Source of the DNA: Certhia americana
Taxonomy: Eukaryota; Chordata; Aves; Passeriformes; Certhiidae
Direction of reading: 5' to 3'
Assembly: GCA_018697195.1 (NCBI GenBank)
Contig: CM031857.1
Span: 95,520,966 to 95,584,965 of the forward strand
DNA: 64,000 bases
Shown here: one piece after another, positions 1 to 14,700 of the stretch
Layout of the letters: each line of letters opens with the position of its first letter
Position numbering within the stretch: the stretch's first letter is position 1
The notes under the pieces: generated by a model
Database searches by the model: none
What the model was told of the DNA's origin: nothing
Seen by the model: the letters and a program-made list of their open reading frames with translations, nothing else
Program-made: the position numbers and the translations under genes

Positions 1-17
1 GATTTAATGATGCTATC

Positions 18-325
18 AGAGAATCACAGAACAGTTGAGGTGGGAAAGGACCTCCAGAGTTCATCTGGTCCAGCCCACTGATCAAGCCAAGCCACCTAGA
101 GCCAGTTGCTAAGAACCAGGTACTATGGTATTTGAATATCTCCAAGGATAGAGAGTCCACAATCTCACCGGGCAGCCTGAGCTGAACCTGTGACTGAGCA
201 AATCCTCAGTCACACTCACAAGGAAAAAAAAACTGTTTCCTGACACTCAGAGGGAGCATCATGTGTTTCACTTTGTGCCTGCTGCCTCTAGCTCTGTCAC
301 TGGGTATCACTGAAAGAAGCCTATA
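18..325 (-). mobile_element. CR1 LINE 3' end, 5'-truncated
   Basis: Read on the minus strand, this matches the 3' end of avian CR1. The plus strand begins with the reverse complement of the CR1 terminus (AGAATCACAGAACAGTTGAG), then passages equivalent to 'gacctccagag...catctggtccagccc', 'ccacctagagcc' and 'tttgaatatctccaagga', and the 'tgtttcctgacactcagaggg' block that covers the ORF2 C-terminus. The copy is heavily mutated and has no open frame. CR1 copies are normally 5'-truncated and lack target duplications, which fits. The upper boundary is approximate because similarity fades after about 320. Confidence 0.9.
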
Positions 326-818
326 TGCCTTACACTTATATTCTTATGCACAGAAATGTACATTTAAAAGACCTATATATACCCATAATTATTAATTCCA
401 GATTTATGCCTCTTGCTGCCTATCTTGCTTGGTGTATCATGGAATTGATACAATTGTCTTAAATAGATATTTTAGAGTTTTTGTTATGGGAAGTATAAAT
501 AAAAAAATAGTTCTGATTTTAATCCTTATATGGTTCATGTTTCCTGTTTTCTCTAAGTAATTATTCCAGTAAAATAATACTTCCTTCAGGTTCTGCAGAT
601 GTGTCCCTGAACTTAAGCCATTTTTCCACAAATGAAAAATATATATACTTCTATTCCAGAGCTGAGAATGCCAAATTAGGTTCCAACTGAAGTAAGGTGT
701 CACCTGTACTCTAGGACTTCTGTTTGGTTCCTGGATAAGAAAGGGTAATTAAAGTTGGATGTTTAATGCAGCTTTTTAATTCCTGTAGACAATGAAATGA
801 GAGTCATGTGTCTAAAGT

Positions 819-864
819 ACTGCACATAAAGTGTTTCCCAAAGGACTGCACATAAAGTGTTTCC
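819..864. repeat. Two-copy tandem duplication, period 26 bp
   Basis: The 20-base word ACTGCACATAAAGTGTTTCC occurs at 819-838 and again exactly at 845-864, separated by six bases. This is a small local duplication, probably from replication slippage. Confidence 0.9.
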
Positions 865-989
865 TTCCTCAAACCTTTGAACACCAAAACTGTTAAACTT
901 TTGCTACAACAAGATGCAATCTCTTCATAGTTTTTGCTTCTTGTTCATGTAACTATACCAGTTTGATTCTTGCTAGGAAATAACCAAGG

Positions 990-1020
990 TTTTTTGTTTG
1001 TTTGTTTGTTTGTTTGTTTT
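990..1020. repeat. TTTG/CAAA microsatellite
   Basis: About six consecutive TTTG units with short T runs at both ends. Confidence 0.95.
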
Positions 1021-2686
1021 ATTTTACCATGTCCTAATCTCCATAGGCATTTGTACCTGTTTATATGATAATGGTTTCTGCATGCACTTTTGTCTATGTT
1101 GGTAGAAACATGCACAGCAGAATTTCCATACAGTGTCAATTTATCTGGAGCATGCTTTCCATAAGCATCATTTGTCCTATGGATCAATTGGTACATTACA
1201 CCTTATGACTTTAGGATGCTAGATTTGAAATTGCCCTTCAGATTTCTCTTCTACTTTTCATCGGTAACATAGTTGGAAGAAAGAACTGTAGCACAGAGTA
1301 AATAGCAACAGCTGCAATAGCAACAGCAGCAGCAACAATGCAATTTTCCTGTCCGTGCCTGTGATGATATATAAGATTGCTACTTGCAAAGTGCCAGCTG
1401 CTGGAACTTCTTTTCTTCTTGACTAAAAGTGAATGAAAAAGAAATGGAACAGATTATTTCTGTGACACACCAGTTACTTCTTAGATATTTCAGCAAACAT
1501 AAGGGCACCTTCTATAGCTGAATTTATTTTACCCTTGGATACATTCAATTTGTATTCATTTTAGAATTTACTCTGTTAATTAGAAGAGGTTAAAAGATTA
1601 ATAAGTAGTCATTGCTAATATATGCAATGGAATATAAGCTTCAGTTGATGTTTTTTTCCCAAAGAGCCATTAGAGATTAGTTCATACAAATTATAGTGAG
1701 CAGTATATGTTATCTTTCAAAGCTGGTCTTTATGTTGCTTTGTAATCTCTGAATAATTTCTAAAATCCCTGCTAGAAAAACCAACAAAAATCCAGCAAAC
1801 CACACCCTACCAACAAAAAATGATACTTTGAAAATTCATACATTCTTATTGTAGAGTTGATTTTCAAGGAATTCTTTGTAGATGTATAATGACAAATAGC
1901 ATAGAAACACACAGAAAATTTTATGGCCTGTGAAACTACTCTTATATATGTTACAAAAATGTAGTATTTACTACAGGCTGAGGGGTTTTTCCCAGTTTCA
2001 GGGCATTAGACTGACCCTTGGCATATGTTCCAGCCCCAGCCTACATCATGTTTGCGATTCATGGTGATGAAAATGACCCAGAAGGGCAAAGTGTCTCTGT
2101 AGTTCAGCAAGATCAACGTGCCCAAGTTTCAGCTGACAATAAAGAAGGTCAGCCAGTGTCCTCTTCTTTGTGGCCACCCAGAGAGGGGTTCACCAGAGAA
2201 TGATGTTAGGATGGCCTCTGGATGGGTGATTTCCTGATCAGATCACTCAGATATAAAAAAAGGCTCTTAAGATTCAGAATTTTTTGAAGCTGGGAGGTGA
2301 ATCATCCACTACAGATGATCTCATCTCCACTGCAGGTGAAGAAGAAAGAATAAAATTTCATCATCCAAACTCATACTTTTGCTATGGATGGAAGAGACAG
2401 GTCAGATTTTAGCTGGACCTGGAATCTTCTCACTTGTCAGTCGTAGTTCAGTCACTTTAATTTATCATGACATTTTCTTTGAGTGACACTGGGAAAAAAA
2501 ATTGCAGCATTTCTAGATGTTTATGAACACAGACTCAGAAAAGAGCTTAGAAGTTCATCAGATCTCTCTGCTACTTGTAAATTACCTAGAGGTTTACTCT
2601 GACAATTTTTAAAGAGAAAATAATTATGCAAACCTATCCTTTCCCACAAAACATGGTTATTTAAATATATAAACATCTTCTAGATT

Positions 2687-2750
2687 AAAAAAAAAAAAAA
2701 AAAAAAAAACCCAAAAAAACCAAAAAAATAAAAAAAAAAAAAAAAAAAAA
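2687..2750. repeat. A-rich tract (A23, interrupted, A20)
   Basis: A 23-base A run at 2687-2709, a short C-interrupted section, then a 20-base A run at 2731-2750. No retroelement body is recognisable directly upstream on the plus strand, so this is best called simple sequence rather than a retroposon tail. Confidence 0.9.
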
Positions 2751-5700
2751 GGAAATATCTCCATGCAGACACCTAATTGTAGGTGTCAATAATCTGAATG
2801 CCAACTCACAGGTCAGGTGTTTCAGAAAATGAAATGTATACTGATATGTCTTTTTGTACTCTCCCACATAGTTTTGGAAAATTTGTTACTGTTGAGAGGG
2901 AGTCTAAAGGGCATGTCAAGTACTGTGAGTTTTGCAAAACTGAAAAGTAAATTTTATATTAATTTTTCAATTTCTATAATTTTTATAATTTTTGAGTGGT
3001 TGCAATACATAACTTGCAAAAATTATGCAAAATTGCATTTTAGCTGCAAAAAATGAATTATGTCATTTGAAAGGAAATCTGTAGGACTCTTAAGAAATTA
3101 TATTCAAACAAAAATTCATTCCTGATCCTTTAAATGCTTTGATATCATAGAGTTAACTTGGTTAAGGCAATTGACATTAAAAATAACAAAGCTGAACAAA
3201 TATTTGTGTAATAAGTGGAATTTGATAAATAATTTAGCTCCTGTAATTGGTATACCCTATATTTCATTGCTAAATATAAGGAATATTGAAGTCAAGGCAA
3301 AAATTCTGCCCAAGGCAATTGAAACATTCAGTGGTGCAGTAATTAAATTAATATGAGAAACAATTTTACTTGTCCATTGAAAAATCGCCCTTTATTCTGT
3401 ATATTGACTTTTTCTTCCCTGAGAAGAAAATCTGTATTTTTCTCTTTACTTTTTGGTGCAAATTATTGTGGTGAAATATAAGTTCAGAAATGTATGAACA
3501 CATTTTCAGAAGTTCAGTCAATGATCCACATAAACGTCCTTTTAAACAAAGCACTGTCCATCTTTTGGAGGCATATAAAAAATCTATATGCATTGTGATC
3601 CCTTAAGTGTGCCCACAACTTCATGTGTAAAAATAATCTTTATTAAGAACATATCATAGTTCTTTATTATATTGTAACATCTTACTGCTTTATATAAATA
3701 CAGATTGTAGAAGTGTTATATTAGAAATTAAATATTAATACACAATGTGCTTTCAAAACACAAGCTTCAAAATGCAGTTAATATTTTACTTTTAGTGCTC
3801 AACTGAAAATCCTTGTGACTTGTCAAAATAAATCTGAACAACCACTGGATATTTTCGTTTATGAGTAGAGGTTCTTCACAATAGTCTGTGATGACATAAC
3901 AGTTTTACAATATGGTTTAAAAGTATCCAGACATACTGTGATCTGGTTTATCCCTCTGCAGTGCTGTGGCACTGGGAATATTGAATGATCAAGGACAAGG
4001 GGTTTTTAGCTGGGGTCTAAACTTCCACAGGTTTTAGTGAGTGCTTGCAAAAAAGATCAGTTAAAAGAGGTTTTGTGCAATGTCTAAAGGTTTATTTGTA
4101 TATTTGATTGCAATGTGGTTACACAGTCATTTAAATAAGAACTTTCCATTTTGTAGTGAACACATATGAAATAACTTCACATATGAAATAAGAATATCAG
4201 CTTGTTTCTAGTGGGCACAAGATAAACTAAAACTATGATTTATTCCTTCTGTGTCTAAATTATATGAGTTTTACTCTATAATTCTGTTTGAAAAAGAAGA
4301 CAGTGAGTTCTCATGCAGGTTTTAGGAGGACACTAGAGAATATGCATCTGCTTAATCATCAGGTTTAATCAGAGTGTCTAGTCAGGTGAACGCTGTTTTC
4401 ACTGCAGTGACTGACCCACTTTGTCTCACAAATAGTTATACGGAACAGCATTATCAAGTGTCCATTTTTCCAGGTGTTAAAAGTAAGTATCCCCACAAAA
4501 TGTGCAGTTAAAAAGATTAAATTATCATCCCACATTATTTAAAAAATCCCAGCAAGCCAACAATAGCTCCTTGAATGGCCATACTTGAAAATTAGCATGT
4601 TTTACAAAAGCTCTGATATTAGAGCTCTGAAAACAGAGGTTTAACTTAATGGAGAACTGCCTTTACCTACACAGGAATGTGCCGATCATGTTCAGTGCTT
4701 AAGAAGCAGAGACAAAGGAATTTAATCCTCACAATATAATCCTCCTTTTTGGAGATTATGCTTACAAATTGTGTCATCAGAAGAAGCCGCTTTCTCTCTG
4801 GTTGGAAAAAAAATTATTTTTTTTAATACCCCTCTGGGAAAGAACGACCAATCTGAGACATTATAAAGAATAACTTCCCCTCTTCCATTGAAAAAGGGAA
4901 CAATACAGCAGAAACTAGGATTATGACACTTGTTCCTCTATCATCTGTCTGTCTGACAGCAATAGGAGAGATCCTTAACAAACCAGCTCAACTGGAGAGA
5001 CCATAAAAAAGCAGAGTGAGAGCTGAGACACAGAGCAGCATTCCAGCATTAGAAATGATGTTAAGGAATCCCAGATGCTACATGAGAAACAGAGTTAAGG
5101 GAGGAACAGGGTAACTGGGTTCACTCTGAAAAGAATAATGTTCAGAGATTTAGGGGCAGAATTAACTGTTGGGCTAGGAGTGAACAGCTGTGTGTTCATT
5201 AAAGATTTCTGTCTCTCTTGGTCACATACACACTTTTTCAAATTATTTTTATTTAATTTTGCTGGGTTTTTTGCTGTTTTCCCAGCAGATATTTAAGATT
5301 ATGAAACATTGGAATTTAATCTTTTTTATTCCTAATGTCTCATATTTTCATGTGATTACAGAAGAGTTCTGATTAAAGTGAATTAATCTCTGACAAATAT
5401 ATAAAAACAACAACAACAAAAAATTACCTCTTCTTTTGTAACAGAAAACCACTGTAAATACATATAAAATGTTTCTGCTAGAGGCACTTAAAATTGTCAT
5501 TAATTCTTCTCTTTAATTTTGTAAAATCTTCCCATGCCAGTAAGAAGAAGCTGACAGTGAAAGTGTGACCTGGTCCACCATGAAGCAGTATGGTCTAGCA
5601 AGTGTACTTCTTCTCAAGAATCTATAAATGTCAAGACTGTTAACTATTTCACTGTTCATCAAAGCATGTCAGGAGAGTGAGAGAGTTTGTTCTCTGAAGA

Positions 5701-8700
5701 GGTGCTCAATCAGCTGTGACTGACAGCTCCTTTTTGTGGCATGAATTTATAGCTTTGGGGAGTGTATTTATTCACCTTTTTTTTCTTCCTCCCCACCATT
5801 CAGGAGCCCAGCAGGACTGCAAGGCACCTGACAGGACATGCCTCTGCTGTAATGAGACCAGGTTTCAGACACCCTCAACCAAGTTTATTCCCACTTGAGC
5901 TTGGTCACAGACATGTGGTGCCCCTTGGAAGACACAGATGTGGAGCTGTTCCCTGTTCAGCTGAGGCAACCCTTAGGTATCTGGGGAGCTCAAGCTCACC
6001 ACTGTAGTTTTTGACACGGCTATACTTCTTTTGGGGAAATCCCTGCCAGGTAGGGAAAGCTTAAAGAGACTCACAGTTTTCTGGTATTGGTGACAGGTAT
6101 TTCAACTTATGACAAGTCTGAATATAGGGCCAAAATAGGGCTTATAAACATGTTTCAGATACTGCTGCTGTCGTCATCCAGACATTTCTGATATGGGTAG
6201 TCTTTGAAGAATAAAAATGTCCTGTTGTCCTCACTTAATGATTATCCTAATATCTGAAAAATACTTTGAAAATGTGACTCACATATAGTTGGAGAACAGC
6301 CTAATGAACAAGTGGTTATAGATTGTCTAAGGACTAGAAAAGCTCTACACATGACTCCTATGATGCTTTATGGAGGAAAATATTCAAATGTGCCATCAAA
6401 AACAAACATATTGTTTTCTGAATACAGTGCTATTGTATGTATGACTGCTATGTACTGTATGTTGTGTATGCACACACCTACCATACAAAAAGCTTAGTTC
6501 TCTAGTCAGAAAATGCATGTTGGAAAATGGCAATCTTTTGTGATGGAGAATTGTGGATTTGATTTTTTAAATTGGGCTGTTGACCAAGGAGGTCCAGTTT
6601 TGTGCTGTTTAATCGCAATGTTAATGTAATGATTGTTCACCACAGTAAGCATCCTCAGATTAAGGAATCTGATTTATAAAAGAAATATCAAGCTGGTCAA
6701 GCATTAAATTAATGTGTTTCCTTAAGAAGAGCCAGTTAGAGGTAAATGCTAGACCAGATAGCTGTTTCCAATGAATAATATCTGCACCTGATATGACATA
6801 AGTAGGGCAGAGCTGCTGAAATGTCTTGGGGGATGAGATAGTGTCCAGTGAGTCAGGGGAAACAACGCATGGTGGAAGAAGGGAGACCAGTAATGACTGA
6901 CCAATGATAATAACAATTTACATATATTCTCTTTTTTTTTGTTCTTAAATGTTTTGATACTGCCCCAGCCATTCCTTTACTCATGAGCAAACAGCACATC
7001 CTCATACCAAGAGGTCTGATCAGTACCCACAGATGAAGGAGCAAAGTCAATCTGTCTCTGTTCACACTACTGGAAGAGCCCTGTTCTTCCTTCCAGCAGT
7101 GGATCAGGGAACTGCACCATTCAGTTTTAAATGAAGAAAATTCTTGCACTTTTTTTAGAGAGTTCTTCACGGCCTTCTTTGAATTTTATCAAGGAGAATT
7201 CACAGTGACCAGAATTCCCATGATGTCTTTTCTTCACCCACCCCCACAATGATTTCTGCGACACACCTTTTGCATAGAACCACCCAGGAAAAACAACTCC
7301 CTTATGCAATTGAGAGTATTGTTTCATCTTCAGTTTCTTGCTTTGCCAGAGGCCATAAGAGCTTATTATGAGCAGGTGGTGGTGTCCAAAGTCCTAGATT
7401 ATGCTTTATTATTTGTGTGCATTTACAACCTTCCTATGTGACAGTCTCATTTAGTCAGTGCTACAGGCAATCTTGGTCTGTACTTAAAATATTTTTCACA
7501 GCTACATGTAGGGAACAATCACAGGGGAAGGGAAAAAAGCATACAAAAGCAAAAGGCAACTTAGAAAGGAATTGGAGCCAGAGGAATTCATGGCTGGGGT
7601 TCTTTTATTAACTAAAAGGACACATATTTTGCAGAGCATGCAGAGTCTGATTCTACTGATTCTATTTTTGTTGATATTTTGTCCGTTGCCATTATTTGCT
7701 TAAAATAATTTCTCAGGAGATACCTGGTTTCAACTGGCAGCAAATTTTAGCAAAGTAGCTCTGAAACTGAAAAACTGGATTATTCTTTACAGAAGACAGC
7801 TACTTTATAAAGCACATGAAATATCTGTGAATCTTGGCATTATATATTGGGGAGTGTGACAAGTTCCTATAAACTCACAGGCACGACCAAGAAATAGCAC
7901 TAAGAAAATATTTTTCTCCCTTTTCAAACCTTCAGCTGCAAAGACTGGGGTGTAGTATCTTTTATGTCTTTTTCTGGTACTCACTGGAATGTTCACATTT
8001 AAAAGTTCTTTTATGTCCTTTCTTCCCAAAGTCCTTGTGGTACTTATTATCTCACAAAGTTTGCCTTATCCCCTTCCTGCCACCCTGTCACCACTTCAAA
8101 AATTGCTAAGCTAGGGCTGAGAAAAATCGTTTGCTCTGCGTAATCCCAAAGTGAAGACCTTAAACTGGAAAACAGAAAACAATTTATAACCTCTTTACAA
8201 ACTATCCCTTCCTGTGTTTCCATTATTTTTTTTTAGATTTTCTGTGCTATAGGTGCTTATAAGTATTTTGACTGAGTGATTAGACAGAAAGTGCAGTATT
8301 AGTCCTGTTTGACACCCCATCAGGACTGTGTAACATCCTGCCTGTTTCTGATATTTATCTAAATCCCGATTAATTTCCTCCTTTCCCCACACCCATGCTG
8401 CAGCTTTGAGATCATAATAGAAAGAAGTTTCATGATGTCCTAGTTTCTTGAGGGATAAAATTTAGTATTTTCATCATCCCAGAAGTGTAGAATGCTGAGT
8501 AGATTATAAGATTCATGTTGTCTCCATTTTCAAGGTGTTTTTATTTGTCCAACATATTGGCTCTCTGAGGAATTTAAGTGCATTAGAAAGGAAGATCTAC
8601 TCAGGAATGTAGAAAATAATGTGGTGTTCCTCATGCCTAGTATAAGAAAATATTTCATTGTATCCAATGTGTAAAGGATGATCATTGTTTTCCTAGTCTT

Positions 8701-11700
8701 TTTCCACTCATTTCACAAGGCAAGAATAGCAGAAATATGTGCATTTTGCCCCTTATACCACTGCAAAAGTGCCCACACATGCCCACATATTTTTTCCCTT
8801 CTTTCCCTTATATACCTTATCTGAATTATAAGAGGCTTTTGCTTTCTCTGTCCCTCAATTTATTCTGAACAAATATTTGTCTACCCTATCATGAAATCCT
8901 CTAGTAACTGGGATCTTATAACTCTTTTCTAGTGCTTCACTAAGTATTCTTATCTCAGATAATTTTCCTCTAATTCCAAAGAGAATTTTTAAAATTAACC
9001 AAAACACCTACACAGACTCCATTGCTTCCAAGTAATTTTTACCTTACTCATCTCTGGCAATATTCTAACCTACATTTAGATGTCCATTAAAAAAAAAATG
9101 TTTAAAGTTGTGCTGAATCTCATTGGCTCCTTCTACGCTCAAAGGAGAAAATGGGATATTTCTAGAATTCTATTCATCTGGCCTGTTTTAGCTAATCAGT
9201 AAGATTAACCATGACCCGGAATTTCTTACTTCACTCACTTAGCCAGAGTGGGACCTCAAGTAAATTAAGACATTTAGCTAGACCTTTATATTTACTGTGG
9301 CAAGCTCTACCTAGAAGAGAACAAAAAGAACAATATTACTACTTAAGACTTGTGAATTTCTGAATTAAACCCCATCTTAACTATAGTATCCAGAATCTGC
9401 CAATAGCATTACAATAGTGGCTCAAACATACAAGATTAATCTGGTATCTCACAGTCAGTTCAAAAATGAAAAAAAAACCCAAAAATTAAGAGGAGTAAAA
9501 TATAAATAGGCATAAATTAAAGATGCCCAAGGGTTTTTTGATAGAGAGTAGATGCATGAAAATGGGAAGAAATGAATGAAAATTGTCCTGATTTATGTAA
9601 TAAATGAAATTATGATCTGCTTTTAAAGAACACAGAATTTAATTAAAAACTGAACTTAACTAAATAAATGGAGTTCTAGCTCTTAAAATAAATGTGGAGT
9701 AAACTTTCTTAACATTAGTGTTTTCAGAGATGAGAGTGATGTGAGTGCCTCTAAAATGAATGCCTACACCCTTGGATTTGCCCTTTGTTTCTACTCATCT
9801 TACTGTGCTGCTACTGCACAAGCAGTTCAAGCCATCAGAAAATAATGTAAAGACTTCAATCAAAAAACCCCTTGGGGGACATTCAAGCCAATGGCTGAAA
9901 GAAATAAGGAAAAAGAAAAGACTTGCTTGTATGGTTCCCTTTTCTGCTGAGATAAATTTGCTCACATTTTTTGCAAAAACACAAATTTAAAAACAATTAT
10001 AGTTGTCAGTCATGAAGTTAAGCATCCAGAGATTTTTTTTAATGCAAAAATTCATTTAGTTTATACCTATTTTTTCAAATTCCTCCTTTTTTCCCCCCTC
10101 TTTTTTTCCCAGAAGTCTATGTTATACAATACAAGAGACAAATTATGCAAAGAATTAGCAAATTTTCAACATTTTTTTATGCCTTGAACAAAATGTTCCA
10201 CTATATGAGGAAGAGACTAGAGGCCACTTTGAGTCAACATTGCCATTATCATTTTCAATACACACCTTGTAACAAGGTTTGAGGATAAGAAGTGGAAAAC
10301 CCATTCAAGCATCTTCAGAAAATCTTAGAACACATTTTTTCACAGAATTAGATTTAAAATGAAAGCACTAATCAAGATAAATAGTCAAATGCTTGCAAAA
10401 TACAAGATGTATGTTACACACATACATCTGACCCAGGCTAACTCTACAACTACTACTACTTTTTACTTTTTTAGGGTACAAGGTTTGAGCCAACATCTGG
10501 GGAACATTGGACTAGGTCAATTTTTATCTAAAATAAAAATATGTGAGCACAAAAGAGGACAGAAGGTAAATATTACATGCACTTTAGCAGAATTATTAAC
10601 TACTTATTATTTCTTGTTGAGTTACTAAAAGTGGACACATTTTTAAAGTAAAAGCTTGGCTGCATATTTTTGCAGCTCACTGTGCTGAGAGGCACTGAGG
10701 CATCCTTGAGGCTGACTACTGGGAGTTCTGGAATATAAAAATAACTAGAGAAGTGTGTATGTGATTAACAAAAATAAAATACCTCAGTAACTTCTGAACT
10801 GTGAATTGACAAATGAACACTACTTAGCTGTAAAAGATTGAGTTCTAAATGAAAAAAAAAATATTTGCTGAATTTGTGATCACCCAGAAAAAATTTGCAT
10901 TGCAGATAAGTGACACTTTGAAAGGGTCATATCAATGCTTGTGTGTGTTTCAACACTGCCAGAGCTTAATTTATGTACTGTCATTGGAGAAAGGGAACTA
11001 TAATGGATTTTTAATTATTCCAAGTTTCAAAGAACAAATGGGAGGTAGTCCAGTTTCCAGACAAAGCAGGAAGAGAATTAAGAGTTATAAAGAGCAAATT
11101 ACACAGTCATGTCCTATTAAAATTTTCTTGGGAATGTGGCATTCCTATTTTTTGAAATGTTTATATTCACTTCTTGATTCACTCCCAGGGTACAATGCTT
11201 TATCACATTTTTTAATTGGTTTACAAGGTTGCATGCACCAAATTAACTCTGCATGCACCCACATACCTCCTCACTTTTGGATAAGTAGGTTGATGTACCC
11301 TACAAAGGCAGCAAAGCTCTGGTATTAAATTTAATATTTTGAGGGTTTTTCCAGTTCCTTGAATAAAGAAAGTTGAAAGTTATTCACACACTTTGAAAAA
11401 GTTCTTCATTCTCTTATCATGAAATAAGGTACATCATTAATGAGATTTTCAAGCTTGAGTTCTTTCAGCAACTGCTAGCACGTAGGATGAGATTTTAAAG
11501 AGCCAGACTGATAGTCTGGTTCTGGAAAATGATTGCTTTGGTGTGGTTTTGAACTTTAAATATTTTTGTTCAGTAATAGCTGATTGATTACAAGGCAGAT
11601 AGCAGTACTTTTCTATACCTCTTTTTATTTCATTCTGTTCCATAATAACATGATCCAACACCTGAAAAAGGTCACGAAAAATCCTAATAATCTTGATAAT

Positions 11701-14700
11701 TATTACACACAGAATCTTTTTCCTCCCTAAGCCTGCCAGAGCTTTATCACTAAAACTAATATTTAATATACTCACTGCTCTCCCAATGCACATTATTCCA
11801 AGCCTTTCATGTCTTATTTTTTTCTTTTTTCATTCTGGTTTCCACTGAAGGCACATTTGACATGGACTTTCATAAAAAATAGGCAAACTTCTGTGTGTCC
11901 TTTTTCAGTTCCATAAATCTAAATATAGAAAATTTTGATGATTAGACAGAGTTGGGTTGAACTCTTTGAATATTTGAGTTTTAGAAGATATCTGGAGATC
12001 TTACATGAAAATATTTTCTTAGGAAACTTAGAGCTGTTCTGCTTTTTGTTCTGAAATACTACAGCAAATCCTGTTGGTGTTTCATCATTTCCAGTTCCAT
12101 CTGGAACCCATAAGGCAAATTTGCATACATAAAAATAAAAAGTTATTTGAATATTTCAGACCTTCATTAAAGGCTTAGTCTAATTTCAGGTCTAATCACA
12201 GATGAAACTCTAGTGGTGTTGGGAGACACTTAGATTTGGACTAGTTCATATCTAATTTTCATCATCAGGAAGACTGCTTTCTCTTGGGAAACGGCAATAA
12301 TTAATAACTCTGCTGCTTTTTCTCAAGATTATTGGAAAGTGAAACTAGAAGTAAATGGATTGGATTCAAATACTTGTTAAGCCCTTTAATAGGTTTTGAA
12401 GGAAGGGAAAGTAAAAATTCAAAGTAAAAAATTGCTGATAATTCATATGATTTAGTGCAGAAATTTATCTTGTAGAGCATAAGATGGGTTGTGGACTTTA
12501 CAAATGATTCTCTGTATGGCAGTGATAGCTATGCTTCAACCATAAAGGAAAGAAAATATGTTTTTATTACTGTGTTAAAATTTTTGAAAGAGATTGTTTT
12601 CATTGTTTGTTAGAACATTAGTTCTAACACAGCAGAAAATTCACACTGGGACCTTTTGAACACCCCTGGTGTTTGGAGATCTTGGGCACAATTTAGAGGG
12701 CTTGCAATTGAGCTGTCTGGGAATCCGCAGAAGGAAACCCACTACTTCCATTATTTTGAATTATTAGTGTTTGGTTCCTTTATTTCTCAAATACATACAC
12801 AGTGTGTAACAGTTGATTTCTTTTCTCAAATTATATTTAACAGTAAATGATAGCAGTTTCACCAGAAATGTTCATATACCACAGAGACAATGGCCACATC
12901 TGCTATCAATAACATAAAGTAATATCTGGGACACTCCAGAGGCTACTAAAAGTGGAAACAACATCTACAGTATCGAGTTCTCAAACCAGAAAATTATCAA
13001 ATGGCAACATCATAAAATCCACCTCTGTGAGTAATGGCAGACATGGATACAATTCTCAGGCTCAGCCTTAAATATAATCTATTACTTCTGCTCCTGCCAT
13101 TCCCTGGTGACTGCTGCTGCACTCTACAGGATGGAAAATGCAAGCTACCACAAATGTGTGTTTGCTACTGTTGGTAGACTGTCTGTGAGAGCAACATATA
13201 CAGAGGGAAATCAGTTATGTACTATCCTTCCTGGGGAACTTTTCCAGGAAGGAAATTCAACCTGCTTTAAGGGAAATGTGTGAGATGACATCTCTCTATT
13301 TAGGAAATAGTGCTGGAGGTTGGACTTGGTGAAGTTCTTTGGGAACAGAGAAAAGCAAAATAGTTTGCTTCTTCTAGGGTTCAAGATTATAGCAGGTAAG
13401 TGTGGTGAAGAGTAACTGATAATAATGTATATTTCAAAAATTATCTTTCAATCAAAAGAAATATTTTTTATCAAGCAAAACCACAGAATCTGAAGGTTAA
13501 TGTATTTATCCTTACTTCTGAACATTTTTGTAATTTTCTACAAAATCTCAGGTACAAAAGATACTTCATGTGGTTGGTAATTGCCCAGCTCTTTCAGTTG
13601 AAGTTCTACTGTTGCTAAATGCATCAAGCATTCGCCCTGCAGGTGCATAGAAACTAGAAAAATAAGGACCAGAATAATGCAGTCAGTATGGACTATTAAA
13701 AACAGTAGCACCACCCACCATACTGCAGCTAACCCAGCCTCAGAGAGGTGAAAATTGTTTCCTTATACAAATACTTGTTGCTACAGAAATAAAGCTGGGA
13801 GAGATCTGTGAATTACATTACCATCATGCAAAAGTTTTAAAATAAAAGCACTTATGAATAATGAGCAAGTTCTCTCAAGTCCTGACTTGAAAACCCTGAA
13901 CTTCTGCGATGCAAAAAATAAAAAGGACAGACATTTTAAAAAGTCTATAGAGAGATACCACAGGTGCTGAGTACTGTTCCCAGCGCAGCGACTTAACTGC
14001 CTTGCAAACATGCAGTTATCCTATAAGGAGTTGGCAGTGAGAATGAGTGATGAGAACAAGTAATGAGAATGAATAATGAAGAATTCAATCAAGATTAAGC
14101 CATATTTTTTGATATTCATATGTGTGGTGGACATATCTTTTCACCTGATTCCAGTTTGCTTTTCTGACCTGGTGTTTTCCAGGCAATATGTGACCACTTG
14201 AGTATTCCTCTGTCAGGAGTAAGCTTCTCCTTCTTGTAAATTTTGATGGGAAAAAGGCCTTTGGTGTGAGTCTTCCACACCCTTTATATATACTTGGTTT
14301 ACTAGATGATGTGTACTGAATTCTATGGCAGTTATCTTCAGAAATCATCCAGTCTGATCCTGATAATCTCTCCTTTGGGAGCCAGTATAGTTCCACTAAC
14401 AGACATAGTTGTGGCAAACCACTGTCATCTCCTCTGGTTATATGACTGCCATGACAAGTGCAATTCTTCTCTTTTCAGGAGATTGACAAGGTTCATTCTC
14501 CTTTAACTAGTCTCAACCTAGTTATGGTACTTTAATAGTAACTGAGGGTTTTCTTACTGACATCAAGAAAATTTATGAGAGTTAAATTAAATTGCAGATG
14601 AAACCCTAGTGCCTGTTAAAACCATAGATTGGCTATCTATCATAGCAGGGTTGAGACTTCTGAAATAAAAAGTAAAAAAGAAAAATAAGAAGAAAAAAAC

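Larger units (their letters stand above)
326..2686. other. Unique AT-rich sequence, no gene seen
   Basis: No recognisable coding exon. It holds a TTTG microsatellite near 990-1020, a short CAG/CAA-rich patch near 1308-1338 and a 26-bp period duplication at 819-864. Frames of 60-90 codons occur on both strands with no family resemblance. One of them (2018-2203, plus) is unusually polar but has no splice or start context to support it. Confidence 0.6.

Noticed and set aside
2018..2203. Polar 61-codon plus frame as a coding exon
   Set aside because: No clear acceptor and donor pair and no family match. Composition alone is not enough.
2687..2750. A tract as a processed-pseudogene or SINE tail
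   Set aside because: No retroposed body or target duplication seen next to it.
6853..7170. 105-codon minus-strand frame as a gene
   Set aside because: No domain or family resemblance, and overlapped by other short frames.
10849..11328. 159-codon plus-strand open frame as a gene
   Set aside because: Starts in an A run, has no recognised domain, promoter or splice context, and such a length is plausible by chance over 64 kb in six frames.
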